A DNA stretch of 64,000 nt from G965216745 sp965216745 (GCA_965216745.1 OZ244191.1:372001-436000), one strand, 5' to 3'. Positions 10,301-18,736 are shown, counted from the stretch's first letter. A program made the numbers and translations. Notes: generated by a model not told the origin, from the letters alone.

Positions 10301-10577
10301 TATTCATTTACTTAAACTGAAAAACGAAAAATCAGAAGGGATTATAAGCATGCCAGATGAATTAAATAAATTATCATCTGATCATGAAAGTAAACAAAAA
10401 AATGCCTCTTGTGAAAAATTTAGTAAATGGATGACAAATGTTTGCTCTGACTCTATGGGTTTGTATATTAAACCACCACACAAGCCCGAAGAATCAAAAA
10501 AGCCGAATACGAAGTTAGAAGAAAACCATCAATCATCCCATCATTCTGTTCCTCATAGTGCCTTATCAGTGCTATAG
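7362..10577 (+). CDS. Large multi-spanning membrane protein of unknown function (1071 residues)
   Basis: I do not recognise this family. The first ~280 residues are polar and acidic, with a short tandem (SDLESSDLESS) near residue 90 and no signal peptide. Hydrophobic segments follow at about 283-302, 313-333, 481-510, 518-540, 577-602, 638-663 and 709-755, the first pair separated from the rest by a ~140-residue charged, probably coiled-coil stretch. The last ~300 residues are hydrophilic, Lys/Glu-rich, ending in a Ser/His/Pro tail. Codon use is AT-rich like its neighbours. It stands alone between gaps of 267 and 152 bp with its own promoter, so it is probably monocistronic. A lineage-specific inner-membrane or secreted host-interaction protein is possible but only inferred. 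Confidence 0.75.
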   Translation: MKPETKFEIQPCSSQAEEREMEIEINTKPYEESSEDAVQNICLFAKSFFLFLESIKNDEEFSNETLVANLVSRFNESKFNVYKLQKSYTSDLESSDLESSYLDLAQIVYEKWLFYEKNNEDTKELIKSKKEFLSFLRDPRNKSVIGNFQNAYNHFIRSGSFIQRTTNLFKNRLNSQEKPLHEMYDVWVEIDGKNEDSNSSQDGFGLIQKNRDSDNKIIKECSKGDDDIVYESIVEYQKSLQGSKHFRKFYIGEIQENQKEKNEFFKNQAPSFWDRIDGLFLKSNVSLFLLAMSSYVFKGFFTDSEEGEEDLSSAFLMMGAYMMSIMFCLKIAFFGNNNQVRKSHERNIQSNISFEVTKNLSCVKRSVHVNEVSDKVQNILKKHNSIDIIDEFKRISDLVLVSLKEKHQTCEELTKKKKHIINEINSFRSFLDKNENAKDFQKQELKILGRFLDFYHQLIISIDLTDINRLESVSKNSNPHTFIFCGRMMVARAFVNALYNISAFVGIIDFGESNKTKEACMKIFYSFLGLVGYGALLEMPEQNKAEKQPINIREASNDAVLGIQRKNPGVTIGSNSVEFGLMSLYGSFACITLGILGTAYINVPQAIKLLQGTEHSDETNVFSNGTITESPEESNFDLNFYIGIMTTVFFVFGKCIFPITLMKSLREDFNGFCSNVAIFFRSKLFNGQNKASLKEIADSFKKLSWGNKGLVFDCIRFLSFPITNLLNMVSLYRPAFMVDCFSTTMADVAHLLLTGGNGQEFIGLLLKSFIHKEDSVFQDFIEILRSEYKKLEIEEDSCRTEENDDPSKLMISRIDRILKEKKFDDIYTNDFLMLKDILGRDTPEYLKEAQAIPVFSQIEKISKKEAAKVFGKIVKASEKENQIRSKKYNGSEKAFISSREICEIEENAQIAIPINFDEASPDQKIRILASSEHIYKIIEILMKKEELTENDIQNIICNFDEIKRNPAELQSSQLPINVSSIHLLKLKNEKSEGIISMPDELNKLSSDHESKQKNASCEKFSKWMTNVCSDSMGLYIKPPHKPEESKKPNTKLEENHQSSHHSVPHSALSVL

Positions 10578-10729
10578 ATTGAGTTGGTTGGGGACTCCTC
10601 AGGCGAATTGTCTTGTTGTGTTTGGCGTTGGCGTCACGCGAGACTTTCGTCTTTGTCTGTGATTTGTATATGAATAAATAATATTGCTTATGCGGTGAGA
10701 TCCTATGAGGTTAGACTATCGTTTCAGAT

Positions 10730-11491
10730 TTAGAGATTTAACAGTTTTATCATTTCTCGATGTTCTTCTACTTCATGTACTCTTATGTAGTCAACACCTG
10801 ATCTTGCAAGGTACATAGAAACTGCAAGAGTGCTATTTTTTTTATTCAAGTGTTCCATAAATCTTTTTTTAGAATGGCCTATGCATATTTCTTGATCACC
10901 TATGTTTTGTTTGAGCTCAGATATTCTCCTAAGAATTTCCCATGTTTGTTTTGTGTTTTTGCCGAAACCTAGCCCAGGATCTATTATTGCTTTGCAACTA
11001 GAGGGAATGTTCTTTTTTATCTTCAATGCCCAATCAGATATAACCTTTACTGGGTCCAGATCTTCATCGATGTTGATTGATTTATCTGCTGGAACTGTTA
11101 AGGCATGAGAGAATATTACTTCTTTGGATACTTGTGCCATTTTCATAAAATCTTCATTCCCACATATACAATTAACTATATCGGCTCCTTGAGCAACCAT
11201 TTCTTTGGCAACAGCAAATTTATATGTATCTATAGATATTTTTGTTCTTGTATTTTGACATAGTTCTGCAATTTTTTTTAGAGTGTCACCTAATCTTTTT
11301 AATTCCTCTTGTTCAGATATTTGTTTGGCATTTGGTCTAGTTGATTCGGCTCCTATGTCAATTATATCTATACCCATATCTATCATTTTTTTTGCACGCT
11401 TAATTGCATAGTCTTTTTCTATATAAAGTCCACCATCTGAAAAAGAATCTGGAGTGATATTGAGTATACCAATTAATTTTATTTTGCTCAT
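10730..11491 (-). CDS. folP: Dihydropteroate synthase
   Basis: 253 residues. The two family signatures are present near the N-terminus: IGILNITPDSFSDGG, which binds pterin and p-aminobenzoate, and DIGAESTRPNA. ISIDTYKFAVAKEMVAQGA and IIDPGLGFGKN follow, and the C-terminal region ends in YIRVHEVEEH, the conserved R-H pair of the phosphate site. The enzyme condenses 6-hydroxymethyl-dihydropterin pyrophosphate with pABA in folate synthesis. No other folate gene lies in the window. Length is typical (about 260-280). Confidence 0.95.
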   Translation of the reverse strand: MSKIKLIGILNITPDSFSDGGLYIEKDYAIKRAKKMIDMGIDIIDIGAESTRPNAKQISEQEELKRLGDTLKKIAELCQNTRTKISIDTYKFAVAKEMVAQGADIVNCICGNEDFMKMAQVSKEVIFSHALTVPADKSINIDEDLDPVKVISDWALKIKKNIPSSCKAIIDPGLGFGKNTKQTWEILRRISELKQNIGDQEICIGHSKKRFMEHLNKKNSTLAVSMYLARSGVDYIRVHEVEEHREMIKLLNL

Positions 11492-11566
11492 ATATGATTA
11501 TGTTTCAGAATCATATTGTATGTACATGAAAAAGATTTATTTTACAATACATGTTGTAATATCTAA

Positions 11567-11956
11567 CTATGATCTCTTTCGTGAAAACTTAGAAATGTAA
11601 GCTGTTATAGTGATTGATATTATCAATATAACAAATGGAGAAATCCATAGCAATGTATGATTTACGCTTGGCTTTATATATATTGACTCTCCGTACTTGT
11701 TTACCATAATTTGTATTATTTCGGGCTTGGATAAACCATTGTTTATATGAGAAATAATTTCAGCTTTAGCGTTTTTTGCAAAAGCGGAGTTAGAGTCATG
11801 TATGTTTTGCCCAGAACAGTCTAGACATCTTATTAGCTTGTATATGTCTACACACATTGTGTTGTGATCTGTTGTGGTGTTGAATCCACATAAAAGCAGA
11901 AAGAATAATATAAACTTGATGGTGGTATGGTTTTGTGAATTGAAAAAGAAAAGCAT
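11567..11956 (-). CDS. ccmH: Cytochrome c-type biogenesis protein CcmH (short form)
   Basis: 129 residues: a hydrophobic N-terminal segment (about 14-25) consistent with export, then the redox motif RCLDCSGQNI (RCxxCxxQ) that reduces apocytochrome c and passes it to the haem ligation complex. NGLSKPEIIQIMVNKYGESI follows, then a C-terminal membrane helix around residues 103-122. This is the single-domain CcmH/NrfF-type subunit with the thiol-oxidoreductase domain facing the periplasm. It fits ccmB at 41.2 kb and the cytochrome c at 19.6 kb: the System I maturation genes appear dispersed in this genome. The gene lies next to, and in the same direction as, the CAU tRNA. Confidence 0.9.
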   Translation of the reverse strand: MLFFFNSQNHTTIKFILFFLLLCGFNTTTDHNTMCVDIYKLIRCLDCSGQNIHDSNSAFAKNAKAEIISHINNGLSKPEIIQIMVNKYGESIYIKPSVNHTLLWISPFVILIISITITAYISKFSRKRS

Positions 11957-11978
11957 TAAATATAAAAAAACATATACT

Positions 11979-12054
11979 TGGTGGGACCGGTAGGAATCGA
12001 ACCTACGACAACACCGTTATGAGCGGTGCGTTCTAACCCCTGAACTACGGTCCC
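11979..12054 (-). tRNA. tRNA with CAU anticodon (tRNA-Ile2 or elongator tRNA-Met)
   Basis: The minus strand folds as a perfect cloverleaf. The 7-bp acceptor stem pairs GGGACCG with CGGTCCC, the D arm is GTTC/GAAC, the anticodon stem is CACCG/CGGTG with loop CTCATAA, and the T arm is GTAGG/CCTAC with loop TTCGATT. The discriminator is A and CCA is encoded. The anticodon CAU fits initiator Met, elongator Met or lysidine-modified Ile2. The first pair G-C excludes a typical initiator, and the short 8-base D loop and GGxCC start lean towards Ile2, but the isotype is not certain. Confidence 0.95.
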
Positions 12055-12295
12055 TTACTTATCACATTATATAATATATTTTCTTTATCTTCCATAGCAA
12101 TTTGATATTTTTTTGTTTTCCATTACTTTTGTTTTTATTCTTTAAATGAGATTTGAGTCTAATATCTTAATGATGTATTTTTTATTATCTGTTAATTTTA
12201 GAATGATTGAGAAAATCATAAGACAGTCTTCGCTTGAACTGAACTATATGTTTATTGATTAATAGTTAATAGGGTGATATTATGAATGACAAGTT

Positions 12296-13417
12296 ATGCG
12301 TTCATGCTCAGTTATATTGTTCTTATTTTTATTTTTTTCTCATTTTGCAAGCGCTTACGTACCTATTCAATATTCTCATTATTCAGCTTTATTAGATTAT
12401 GATTCTGATACCTTGCTTTTTGAAAACAATATAGATGAAAAGATGCATCCATCTTCTATGAGCAAGCTTTTGACTTTGTATGTTGCCTTCACCAAACTCA
12501 GATCTGGAATGATACACATCAATCATTTATGTAACATCGGACCAGATGCCTATAGAAAAGAGGGTACTACTATGTTCTTGAAACAAGGACAAAATGTTTC
12601 TATATTAGATTTGTTAAAAGGTATAATAATAATATCTGCTAATGATGCAGCGGTTGCTCTTAGTGAGTGTATGTGTGGCTCGCAGGAAGCATTTGTACAA
12701 GAAATGAATTTTATTGCAAATAGTATAGGTTTGTCTGGAAGCAGGTTTTCTAATTCTCATGGTCTTTCTCAAGAAAATCACTATATGACGCCTAGAGATG
12801 TTTTAACTATTGCAAAAAGAATATTTGATGATTTTCCTGAATATTATCATATGTTTTCTGAGCCAGGTTTTGATTTTAATGGTGTTGTTCAGAAGAATAC
12901 CAATAAATTATTGAGTGCAAATATTGGGGTTGATGGATTGAAAACAGGTAGAACTCAAGCAGGTGGTTATGGAGTGGTCGCTTCTGCTTCTTTGAATGGA
13001 AGGAGGTTGTTTGCTGTTGTCAATGGGCTAGAATCTGATCAAGATCGCTGGAAAGAAATTAGATCTATCATTTTTCACGGATTCAATCATTTTGAATCAA
13101 AGTTGTTATTTAAAAAAGATGTTGTGTTGCATGAAGTAAATGTCTTAAATGGTGTTAGCAAAAAAGTTCAGATAGTACCAGTTGATGATGTTTTCATATC
13201 TTATGCTTTACTTGATCGTGACAAAATAAAAGTTTCTATGTTTTACAATGAACCTATACACGCACCTATTTACAAAAACCAAAAGCTTGGCTATGTTAGG
13301 ATAAATCTTCCGGGCCAAAAAGAACGTGAAATTGATTTATACTCAAACATAGATATAGCCGAACTTTCTGTTATAGGCAAAGTTCTTAGGAATATTGCAT
13401 CAATACTAAAAATGTGA
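12296..13417 (+). CDS. dacA: D-alanyl-D-alanine carboxypeptidase (PBP5/6 type, peptidase S11)
   Basis: 373 residues with an N-terminal signal peptide (MRSCSVILFLFLFFSHFASA, cleavage after Ala). It has the three penicillin-binding motifs in order: SMSKL (SxxK) near residue 53, SANDA (SxN) near 117, and KTG in GLKTGRTQAGGY near 216. After the catalytic domain a C-terminal domain of about 100 residues resembles the PBP5 C-terminal domain. It trims the terminal D-Ala of peptidoglycan pentapeptides in the periplasm. The ATG at 12296 is required because an in-frame TGA lies at 12287; the better Shine-Dalgarno site (AGGG at 12271) actually precedes an out-of-frame ATG at 12282. Its presence implies that at least a residual cell wall is made. 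Confidence 0.93.
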   Translation: MRSCSVILFLFLFFSHFASAYVPIQYSHYSALLDYDSDTLLFENNIDEKMHPSSMSKLLTLYVAFTKLRSGMIHINHLCNIGPDAYRKEGTTMFLKQGQNVSILDLLKGIIIISANDAAVALSECMCGSQEAFVQEMNFIANSIGLSGSRFSNSHGLSQENHYMTPRDVLTIAKRIFDDFPEYYHMFSEPGFDFNGVVQKNTNKLLSANIGVDGLKTGRTQAGGYGVVASASLNGRRLFAVVNGLESDQDRWKEIRSIIFHGFNHFESKLLFKKDVVLHEVNVLNGVSKKVQIVPVDDVFISYALLDRDKIKVSMFYNEPIHAPIYKNQKLGYVRINLPGQKEREIDLYSNIDIAELSVIGKVLRNIASILKM

Positions 13418-13544
13418 TTGATCAAAGATTTTATATTTTTAATGCAATCATTATGCATTGAATTTATTGGATATTTTAGTTTGTTGTGATATAAATCCTT
13501 ATCATTTATATTGAGGTTTTACTCTGTACAACGCTATTTTAATA

Positions 13545-15191
13545 TTGCTTTTTTTTGTTTTTTATCCAGTAGCTCCTGTTTTTGCAATAGTTAAAAATGA
13601 CATTAAGAGTTTCATTGACGCTAATAAGACTAGTTCTAGAATTACACTGTCTGAGAATTTCGGACATGACTTATCTGGCTTAGATCTTTCGGGTTTAGAT
13701 ATGCGTGGAGTCATTTTTGATGGAATTAATTTATCTGGTTCGGACCTAAGTGGTTCTATTATGTCTGATTCATCATTTGTTAATACAAATCTTTCGGGCG
13801 CTAAGCTTGATGGCGTCACTATGAAGAGATCTAATTTGTCTAATGCCAATTTGATTGCAGCTTCTATTAATTCATCTGATCTGTACAGTATTAATTTATC
13901 TGGAGCTGATTTAAGTCATGTAGAAATATCGCTGTCTGATCTAAGGCATTCTTTTGGATCCGGTTTGAGTTTTGTAAATTCAAGCTTGATTGACGTTGAT
14001 TTATCCTACAGTGACTTTTCTAATGCTAATTTCAATGGCGCAAACATTAAAAATGTGAAATTTTGCAATTCGTCTGCTTTTAAATCTAATTTCAAGAATA
14101 CTAATATTGTTAAGTCTAATTTCAATGATACCAGTTTTTCATTTTCTGTATTTACTGATGCTTCTGCTTATTCTTCAACTTTCAAAGGCTGTGATTTTAC
14201 TTGGGCTGATTTGTCATCTTCCTATTTTGAATTATCGGATTTCATGGATTCTATTTTCTATTCTGTGAATTTTAATGGAACTAATTTCGTTGTTTCAAAT
14301 TTGAACCACACAGCTATTGTGATTTCTAAAATTGATAATGCTTATTTTTCTGGCTCTAGTCTTGTTGGTTCTTATTTTAAAGCCGTAGATTTAGATGGAG
14401 TCAATTTATTGTCTTCTGATATATATATGGCAAATTTTTTTGATTCTAGTTTTAAGAATTTGAATTTTTTGGACTACAGCTACGAGAATTTTGCTTTATA
14501 TGGTGGGGTACTTAAAAATGTTAATTTCATGAATTTATATTTACGTGATGTAGGTTTTTTAGATTGTGTGTTTATTGATGTCAATTTTGATTTGGTCATG
14601 ATAAACGAGTCATTTATATCCAGATCGGAATTTTCAAACAGTACTATTAATAGGAGCTATTTTGATTCTATAGATGCCATAGGATTGAAAATGAAAAAGG
14701 TTAATATACAAAATACAAATATTGTAAATTCTGATTTTTCTGAATTCTATTCAGTGGACACCAATTTCAATTCCGTTAGTGTGTCTGAAACTATATTAAA
14801 TGATGCAATTTTTGATAGAAATACTTTTCTAGGTTCTTATTTTGGTCAAAATGCACTTAAGTCTGCTGACTTTGTTGACATAAAATCCGATCGAACTCTG
14901 TTTTTAGATAATAAATCTCTATCATCATCTGATTTGTCTAATTTACGAAATATGAGCATTTTTGTTGATTTGCAAGATTTAGAGAATTTTGTTGCAAAAG
15001 GAAATAGTTTAGAGGGTGTCAATTATTCAAAAGTAGATTTTTCAGAGGCTAATCTTATGGGCGCAAATTTTACTAATTCAATTTTACATGGGGCCGATTT
15101 TAGAGGTTCTGATATACAAGGTGTCGATTTTACTGGAGCATCTTTATCAGGTGCGCTTTTTGATGATTATGAAAAATTGAATTCTGAATAG
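13545..15191 (+). CDS. Exported pentapeptide-repeat protein
   Basis: 548 residues: a hydrophobic leader ending PVAPVFA (signal peptide), then almost the whole length in A(D/N)LSx pentapeptide repeats, e.g. LSGLDLSGLDM, NLSGSDLSGS, ANLMGANFTNS. Pentapeptide repeats form a right-handed quadrilateral beta-helix; the role is not predictable from the repeat. The middle (about residues 170-430) is more degenerate, with F/Y replacing Leu at the centre, while both ends are clean. The start is uncertain: TTG at 13545 follows no ribosome site, whereas GAGG at 13513-13516 lies seven bases before an in-frame CTG (13524) that would lengthen the signal peptide to begin xYNAILILLFF. An in-frame TGA at 13512 bounds the gene. 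Confidence 0.85.
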   Translation: MLFFVFYPVAPVFAIVKNDIKSFIDANKTSSRITLSENFGHDLSGLDLSGLDMRGVIFDGINLSGSDLSGSIMSDSSFVNTNLSGAKLDGVTMKRSNLSNANLIAASINSSDLYSINLSGADLSHVEISLSDLRHSFGSGLSFVNSSLIDVDLSYSDFSNANFNGANIKNVKFCNSSAFKSNFKNTNIVKSNFNDTSFSFSVFTDASAYSSTFKGCDFTWADLSSSYFELSDFMDSIFYSVNFNGTNFVVSNLNHTAIVISKIDNAYFSGSSLVGSYFKAVDLDGVNLLSSDIYMANFFDSSFKNLNFLDYSYENFALYGGVLKNVNFMNLYLRDVGFLDCVFIDVNFDLVMINESFISRSEFSNSTINRSYFDSIDAIGLKMKKVNIQNTNIVNSDFSEFYSVDTNFNSVSVSETILNDAIFDRNTFLGSYFGQNALKSADFVDIKSDRTLFLDNKSLSSSDLSNLRNMSIFVDLQDLENFVAKGNSLEGVNYSKVDFSEANLMGANFTNSILHGADFRGSDIQGVDFTGASLSGALFDDYEKLNSE

Positions 15192-15281
15192 CATTTTTTC
15201 TATTTTCAGGGTTTGTTAGATTGATGTTGTAAATATGTTTTTTTTCTGATAACCTAGAGTGATTAATTTTTTTGATTGTTT

Positions 15282-15743
15282 ATGTTCGATAGTGTTAATA
15301 AAGCCGTATTGTTAGGAAATTTAGGCAAAGATCCAGAAGTGAGAACTATGTCTAATTCTAAAGAAATGGTATCTTTCTCTATAGCTACCTCAGAATCTTG
15401 GCTTGATAAATCTACTGGTGAACGTATGGAGAAAACAGAGTGGCATCCAGTTGTTGTTTTCAATGAACCTCTTGTACAGCTATGTAAGAAGTTTTTGAAA
15501 AAGGGTGCAAAAGTATATGTTGAGGGCTCTTTGAAGACTAGAAAATGGTCTGACTCATCAAACAATGAGCGTTATATAACAGAGGTTGTTTTAGGGGCTT
15601 ATAATGGAATTATCAAGATAGTCTCCAGGTCTTCTCAATCCAATGATCATAATAATTCTAATTCCTCTAATTCTAATGTTTCTGGCTCTCATTCTGATCT
15701 GGGCGGTGATGAATCTGACATAGATGACGATATACCTTTTTAG
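15282..15743 (+). CDS. ssb: Single-stranded DNA-binding protein
   Basis: 153 residues. The OB-fold begins SVNKAVLLGNLGKDPEVR, continues with SFSIATSESW, EWHPVVVFNEPLVQLCKKFL and KGAKVYVEGSLKTRKW, the standard bacterial SSB pattern. A flexible Ser/Asn/Asp-rich linker (about 115-145) leads to the acidic tip ending DDDIPF, which recruits replication and repair partners. A TTG two codons upstream (15276) is possible; the ATG at 15282 gives the usual MxxSVNKA start. It binds ssDNA during replication, recombination and repair. No Shine-Dalgarno site stands out. Confidence 0.96.
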   Translation: MFDSVNKAVLLGNLGKDPEVRTMSNSKEMVSFSIATSESWLDKSTGERMEKTEWHPVVVFNEPLVQLCKKFLKKGAKVYVEGSLKTRKWSDSSNNERYITEVVLGAYNGIIKIVSRSSQSNDHNNSNSSNSNVSGSHSDLGGDESDIDDDIPF

Positions 15744-15808
15744 TTTTAAGTTGATTGTTTGTAATTGGATTGAGTTTTAGATAAAGTTTTATTCCTTGGT
15801 TTTGATTT

Positions 15809-16438
15809 TTAGTTTCCAATTCTTTTCTTGATTGAAGATAGAATTTCTGAATCTACTTCTGCCATTGTCGTTTTTATACCAATTTCCTTCATTGAAGTGA
15901 TGCCGTATTTTTTTATTCCACATGGTATTATTTTGGAATAATAATTTAAATCTGGTTTTATATTTAAGGCTATGCCGTGAAATGCTATTCCTTTTCTTAT
16001 TCTTATTCCAATTGCCCCTATTTTTTTTTCTATTTGACTTTGTGACTTAACCCAAATTCCTATCATTTCTGGTTTCATTTCTGATTTTATACCGAATGCG
16101 TACAAAGTGTCTATCATTATCTGTCCCAATAAATTTATATATGCTTTGATGTTCTTTATTCCAATGTGTTGCAATCTTATTATAAGATAAACAACTCTTT
16201 GTCCTGGTCCATGGTATATATATTTTCCTCCTCTATTTGTTTTGACTATGGGGATTGAAGTTTTTTCAATTATTTCTGATTCTGTTGAGCTTGTTCCTCC
16301 TGTGTAAACATGTTGATGTTCTAGCATCCATGTTATATTTTCATTTATTTTGTTTTTCAAAATATCATCTACGTATTGTTCCATTGTCCCCAATGCTTCT
16401 AGATATTCTATGTATTCTGTAGAAAATATATATTTCAT
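15809..16438 (-). CDS. lipB: Octanoyltransferase (lipoate-protein ligase B)
   Basis: 209 residues. The signature RGGKYIYHGPGQRVVYLII (about residues 70-88) and KIGAIGIRIRKGIAFHGIAL identify LipB, with the catalytic Cys present in the IIPCGI segment and the paired Lys in EKKIGAIG. It moves octanoyl from acyl carrier protein to the E2 and H proteins, after which LipA inserts sulfur; needed for pyruvate and 2-oxoglutarate dehydrogenases. Length is typical. lipA is not in the window. A 218-bp gap separates it from the divergent TAXI gene. Confidence 0.95.
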   Translation of the reverse strand: MKYIFSTEYIEYLEALGTMEQYVDDILKNKINENITWMLEHQHVYTGGTSSTESEIIEKTSIPIVKTNRGGKYIYHGPGQRVVYLIIRLQHIGIKNIKAYINLLGQIMIDTLYAFGIKSEMKPEMIGIWVKSQSQIEKKIGAIGIRIRKGIAFHGIALNIKPDLNYYSKIIPCGIKKYGITSMKEIGIKTTMAEVDSEILSSIKKRIGN

Positions 16439-16656
16439 ATAAATTATTTAGATAAATTATTTTGTATTTATATTCCTTGTGCTTGACAAATACAACTTGT
16501 TCTATGTTGTTTGTGATAATATCACTTATTTAAAATTACCTCTGAATGAATTTATTTTGCATTTTTAATGCATGTTTATGCTTTTTGCTTATGTACTCAT
16601 CAATTGATTTAAGTTAAAATGAGATTAATTATTGTTTTTATTCTAGAGTTTTTTGT

Positions 16657-17655
16657 ATGAAGACAAAGAATATTTTTATTGGTGCTGCTGTTTCAGTTCT
16701 TGTGTTAATTCTATTTCTATTTTTGGATTCTGGTGCTGACAAGCCTGGTGATTCTGATTTGCCTAAAAAGCAATTCATTAATTTAGGTACTGCATCAATA
16801 ACCGGTGTTTATTATCTTGAAGGAGGGGCTATTTGCAAGATAGTTTCTCAAAAATCTATTAATAGTAACATTGACTGTGCTGTTCAATCTACTCCCGGTG
16901 CATTTTATAATCTAGGGTCTCTTTTGAATGGAGATATGGATATAGCTATTGTTCAATCAGATTTGTTGTATAATGCTTATAATGGAATAAATTATTTTGA
17001 CAAGCCTGAGAAAGATCTTAGGTTCTTGTTAGGTTTACATATGGAAGGTTTTACAGCAGTTGTGAGAAGTTCTTCTGATATTCATAACATTGATGATATT
17101 CCTGGGAATATAGTTAATAGAAACGTTCCAGGTAGTGGTGTTTATAATACATTGGCTCTTTTGATGGATGCTAAGGGATGGAAAGATAGTGATTTCAAGC
17201 TTTTGTCTCAATTGAAATCCTCCGAACAAGCTCAAGCATTATGTGATGGTAAAATAGATGTAATGCTTGACGTTGTTGGCCATCCAAATGGGGCTTTAAT
17301 GGAAGCATCCTCTATGTGTGGGATACGTGTTTTGTCTGTTCCACCCAAAACTTTGCAGCTTATAATTTCCAAATATCCATTTTATAGACCTTATACAATT
17401 AAAGCCGATACGATAGATTCTGATGCTGATGTTGAGACTTTTGGCATAGATGCTTTTCTTGTAACTACCTCGAAATTAAGTAATGATATTGCTTATAATA
17501 TTATAAAGAATGTTTTTGAGTCTATTAACTTGTTTAAGTCTACTCATTCTTTGTTGTCTCATGTGGATTATAAGCATCTTGCCAATAATCATGGAATAGC
17601 TCCTATACATAGTGGTGCTTATATGTATTTAAAAGATATTGGTGTTCTTGATTGA
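16657..17655 (+). CDS. TAXI family TRAP-transporter substrate-binding protein
   Basis: 332 residues: an N-terminal uncleaved or lipoprotein-like hydrophobic segment (about residues 9-24), then the periplasmic binding fold starting INLGTASITGVYY, the TAXI-family signature. Later segments typical of the family include DIAIVQSDLLY, GMHMEG-like LHMEGFTAVVR, and a Gly-rich NVPGSGVYNT loop. TAXI proteins deliver small acids, often glutamate or related compounds, to a fused TRAP permease; no permease is seen next to it. It overlaps the downstream tsaD reading frame region within a few bases (TGA 17653-17655, tsaD ATG 17664), so the two are probably cotranscribed. Confidence 0.88.
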   Translation: MKTKNIFIGAAVSVLVLILFLFLDSGADKPGDSDLPKKQFINLGTASITGVYYLEGGAICKIVSQKSINSNIDCAVQSTPGAFYNLGSLLNGDMDIAIVQSDLLYNAYNGINYFDKPEKDLRFLLGLHMEGFTAVVRSSSDIHNIDDIPGNIVNRNVPGSGVYNTLALLMDAKGWKDSDFKLLSQLKSSEQAQALCDGKIDVMLDVVGHPNGALMEASSMCGIRVLSVPPKTLQLIISKYPFYRPYTIKADTIDSDADVETFGIDAFLVTTSKLSNDIAYNIIKNVFESINLFKSTHSLLSHVDYKHLANNHGIAPIHSGAYMYLKDIGVLD

Positions 17656-17663
17656 CAAGTATT

Positions 17664-18695
17664 ATGAGATGCTTGGGGATAGAGAGTAGTTGTGATGATA
17701 CTGCTCTTTCGTGTTTGAGTGCTGAAATATGCTCTGAGGAGCGTCCCATTTTGTCGGAACTACACTTTAATCATGTTCATACTCAATCTATACATAATGA
17801 TTATGGTGGCGTGGTTCCAGAGTTAGCTTCCAGAGGTCATTTACATGTTTTGCCATCTTTGTTTCGTGATTACATGCAAATAGACAATTTTGATTTCATT
17901 GCTGTGACTTCATCGCCAGGTTTGATAGGTGGGTTAATTGTTGGTGTTATGTTTGCCAAAGGGCTTTCTTTATCTACAGGTAAGCCAATAATACCAGTCA
18001 ATCATCTTGAGGCTCACGCTCTCTCTGCGCGCATAAATTTTAATGAGCTAAAATTCCCATTTTTATTGTTGCTTATATCCGGAGGTCATTGCTATATATC
18101 TTTAGTTCACGGTGTTGGTCATTCTTTTCAACTAGGAGCTACTTTAGATGATTCTTTGGGAGAAACTTATGACAAAGTTGCTAGAATGTTGGGTTTGAAA
18201 TATCCAGGAGGACCAGAAATAGAGCGATGCTCTTTGAATGGTAGATCTGGAAGGTTTATTCTGCCAACTCCTTTGTACAAAAAAGATGGTTGCGATTTTT
18301 CTTTTTCTGGTCTTAAAACTGCTGTAAAAACATTGATATCAAAGAATTTTGGGAACAAAAAACTTTCTTATCAAGATGTATGTGATATAAGCTTATCTTT
18401 TGAAAAATCTGTTTCTTGCGTTATTGTTGACAGACTATCGCATGCTATTGACAAAGTATTTGACTCTACTAAAACTCTCGTGGTTGCTGGAGGTGTAGCT
18501 TCTAATCAAAAAATAAGATCTATAATAGAAGATTTGTGTAAAAATAAAGGTATATGTTCTTATTTCCCTCCAAAGCATCTGTGTACTGATAATGCGGCTA
18601 TGGTGGCTTGGTGTGGTGTTGAATATTTTTACAAATATAAAAACATAGCTTTCAAAGATCTATCTTTTAGTCCCAGTTCAAGGCAGTCTATCTGA
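17664..18695 (+). CDS. tsaD: tRNA N6-adenosine threonylcarbamoyltransferase
   Basis: About 343 residues beginning RCLGIESSCDDTA, the universal TsaD N-terminus. Iron-coordinating histidines are in the NHLEAHALSAR segment. ATP-binding segments are PFLLLLISGGHCYI and LVVAGGVASNQKIR, and the C-terminal NAAMVAWCG is conserved. With TsaB/TsaE it places threonylcarbamoyl on A37 of ANN-decoding tRNAs. A TTG at 17652 would overlap the upstream stop, but the ATG at 17664, eight bases after that stop, gives the normal protein start. Translation is probably coupled to the TAXI protein gene. Confidence 0.96.
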   Translation: MRCLGIESSCDDTALSCLSAEICSEERPILSELHFNHVHTQSIHNDYGGVVPELASRGHLHVLPSLFRDYMQIDNFDFIAVTSSPGLIGGLIVGVMFAKGLSLSTGKPIIPVNHLEAHALSARINFNELKFPFLLLLISGGHCYISLVHGVGHSFQLGATLDDSLGETYDKVARMLGLKYPGGPEIERCSLNGRSGRFILPTPLYKKDGCDFSFSGLKTAVKTLISKNFGNKKLSYQDVCDISLSFEKSVSCVIVDRLSHAIDKVFDSTKTLVVAGGVASNQKIRSIIEDLCKNKGICSYFPPKHLCTDNAAMVAWCGVEYFYKYKNIAFKDLSFSPSSRQSI

Positions 18696-18736
18696 GATAA
18701 AAATACTACTAGTTAGTAAAATTATATGTTGTGTTT

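Noticed and set aside
10578..10729. Hammerhead-like core (CTGAGGAG and GACGAAAGTC on the minus strand)
   Set aside because: The conserved CUGAUGA is not matched and the stems do not fit around a cleavage site.
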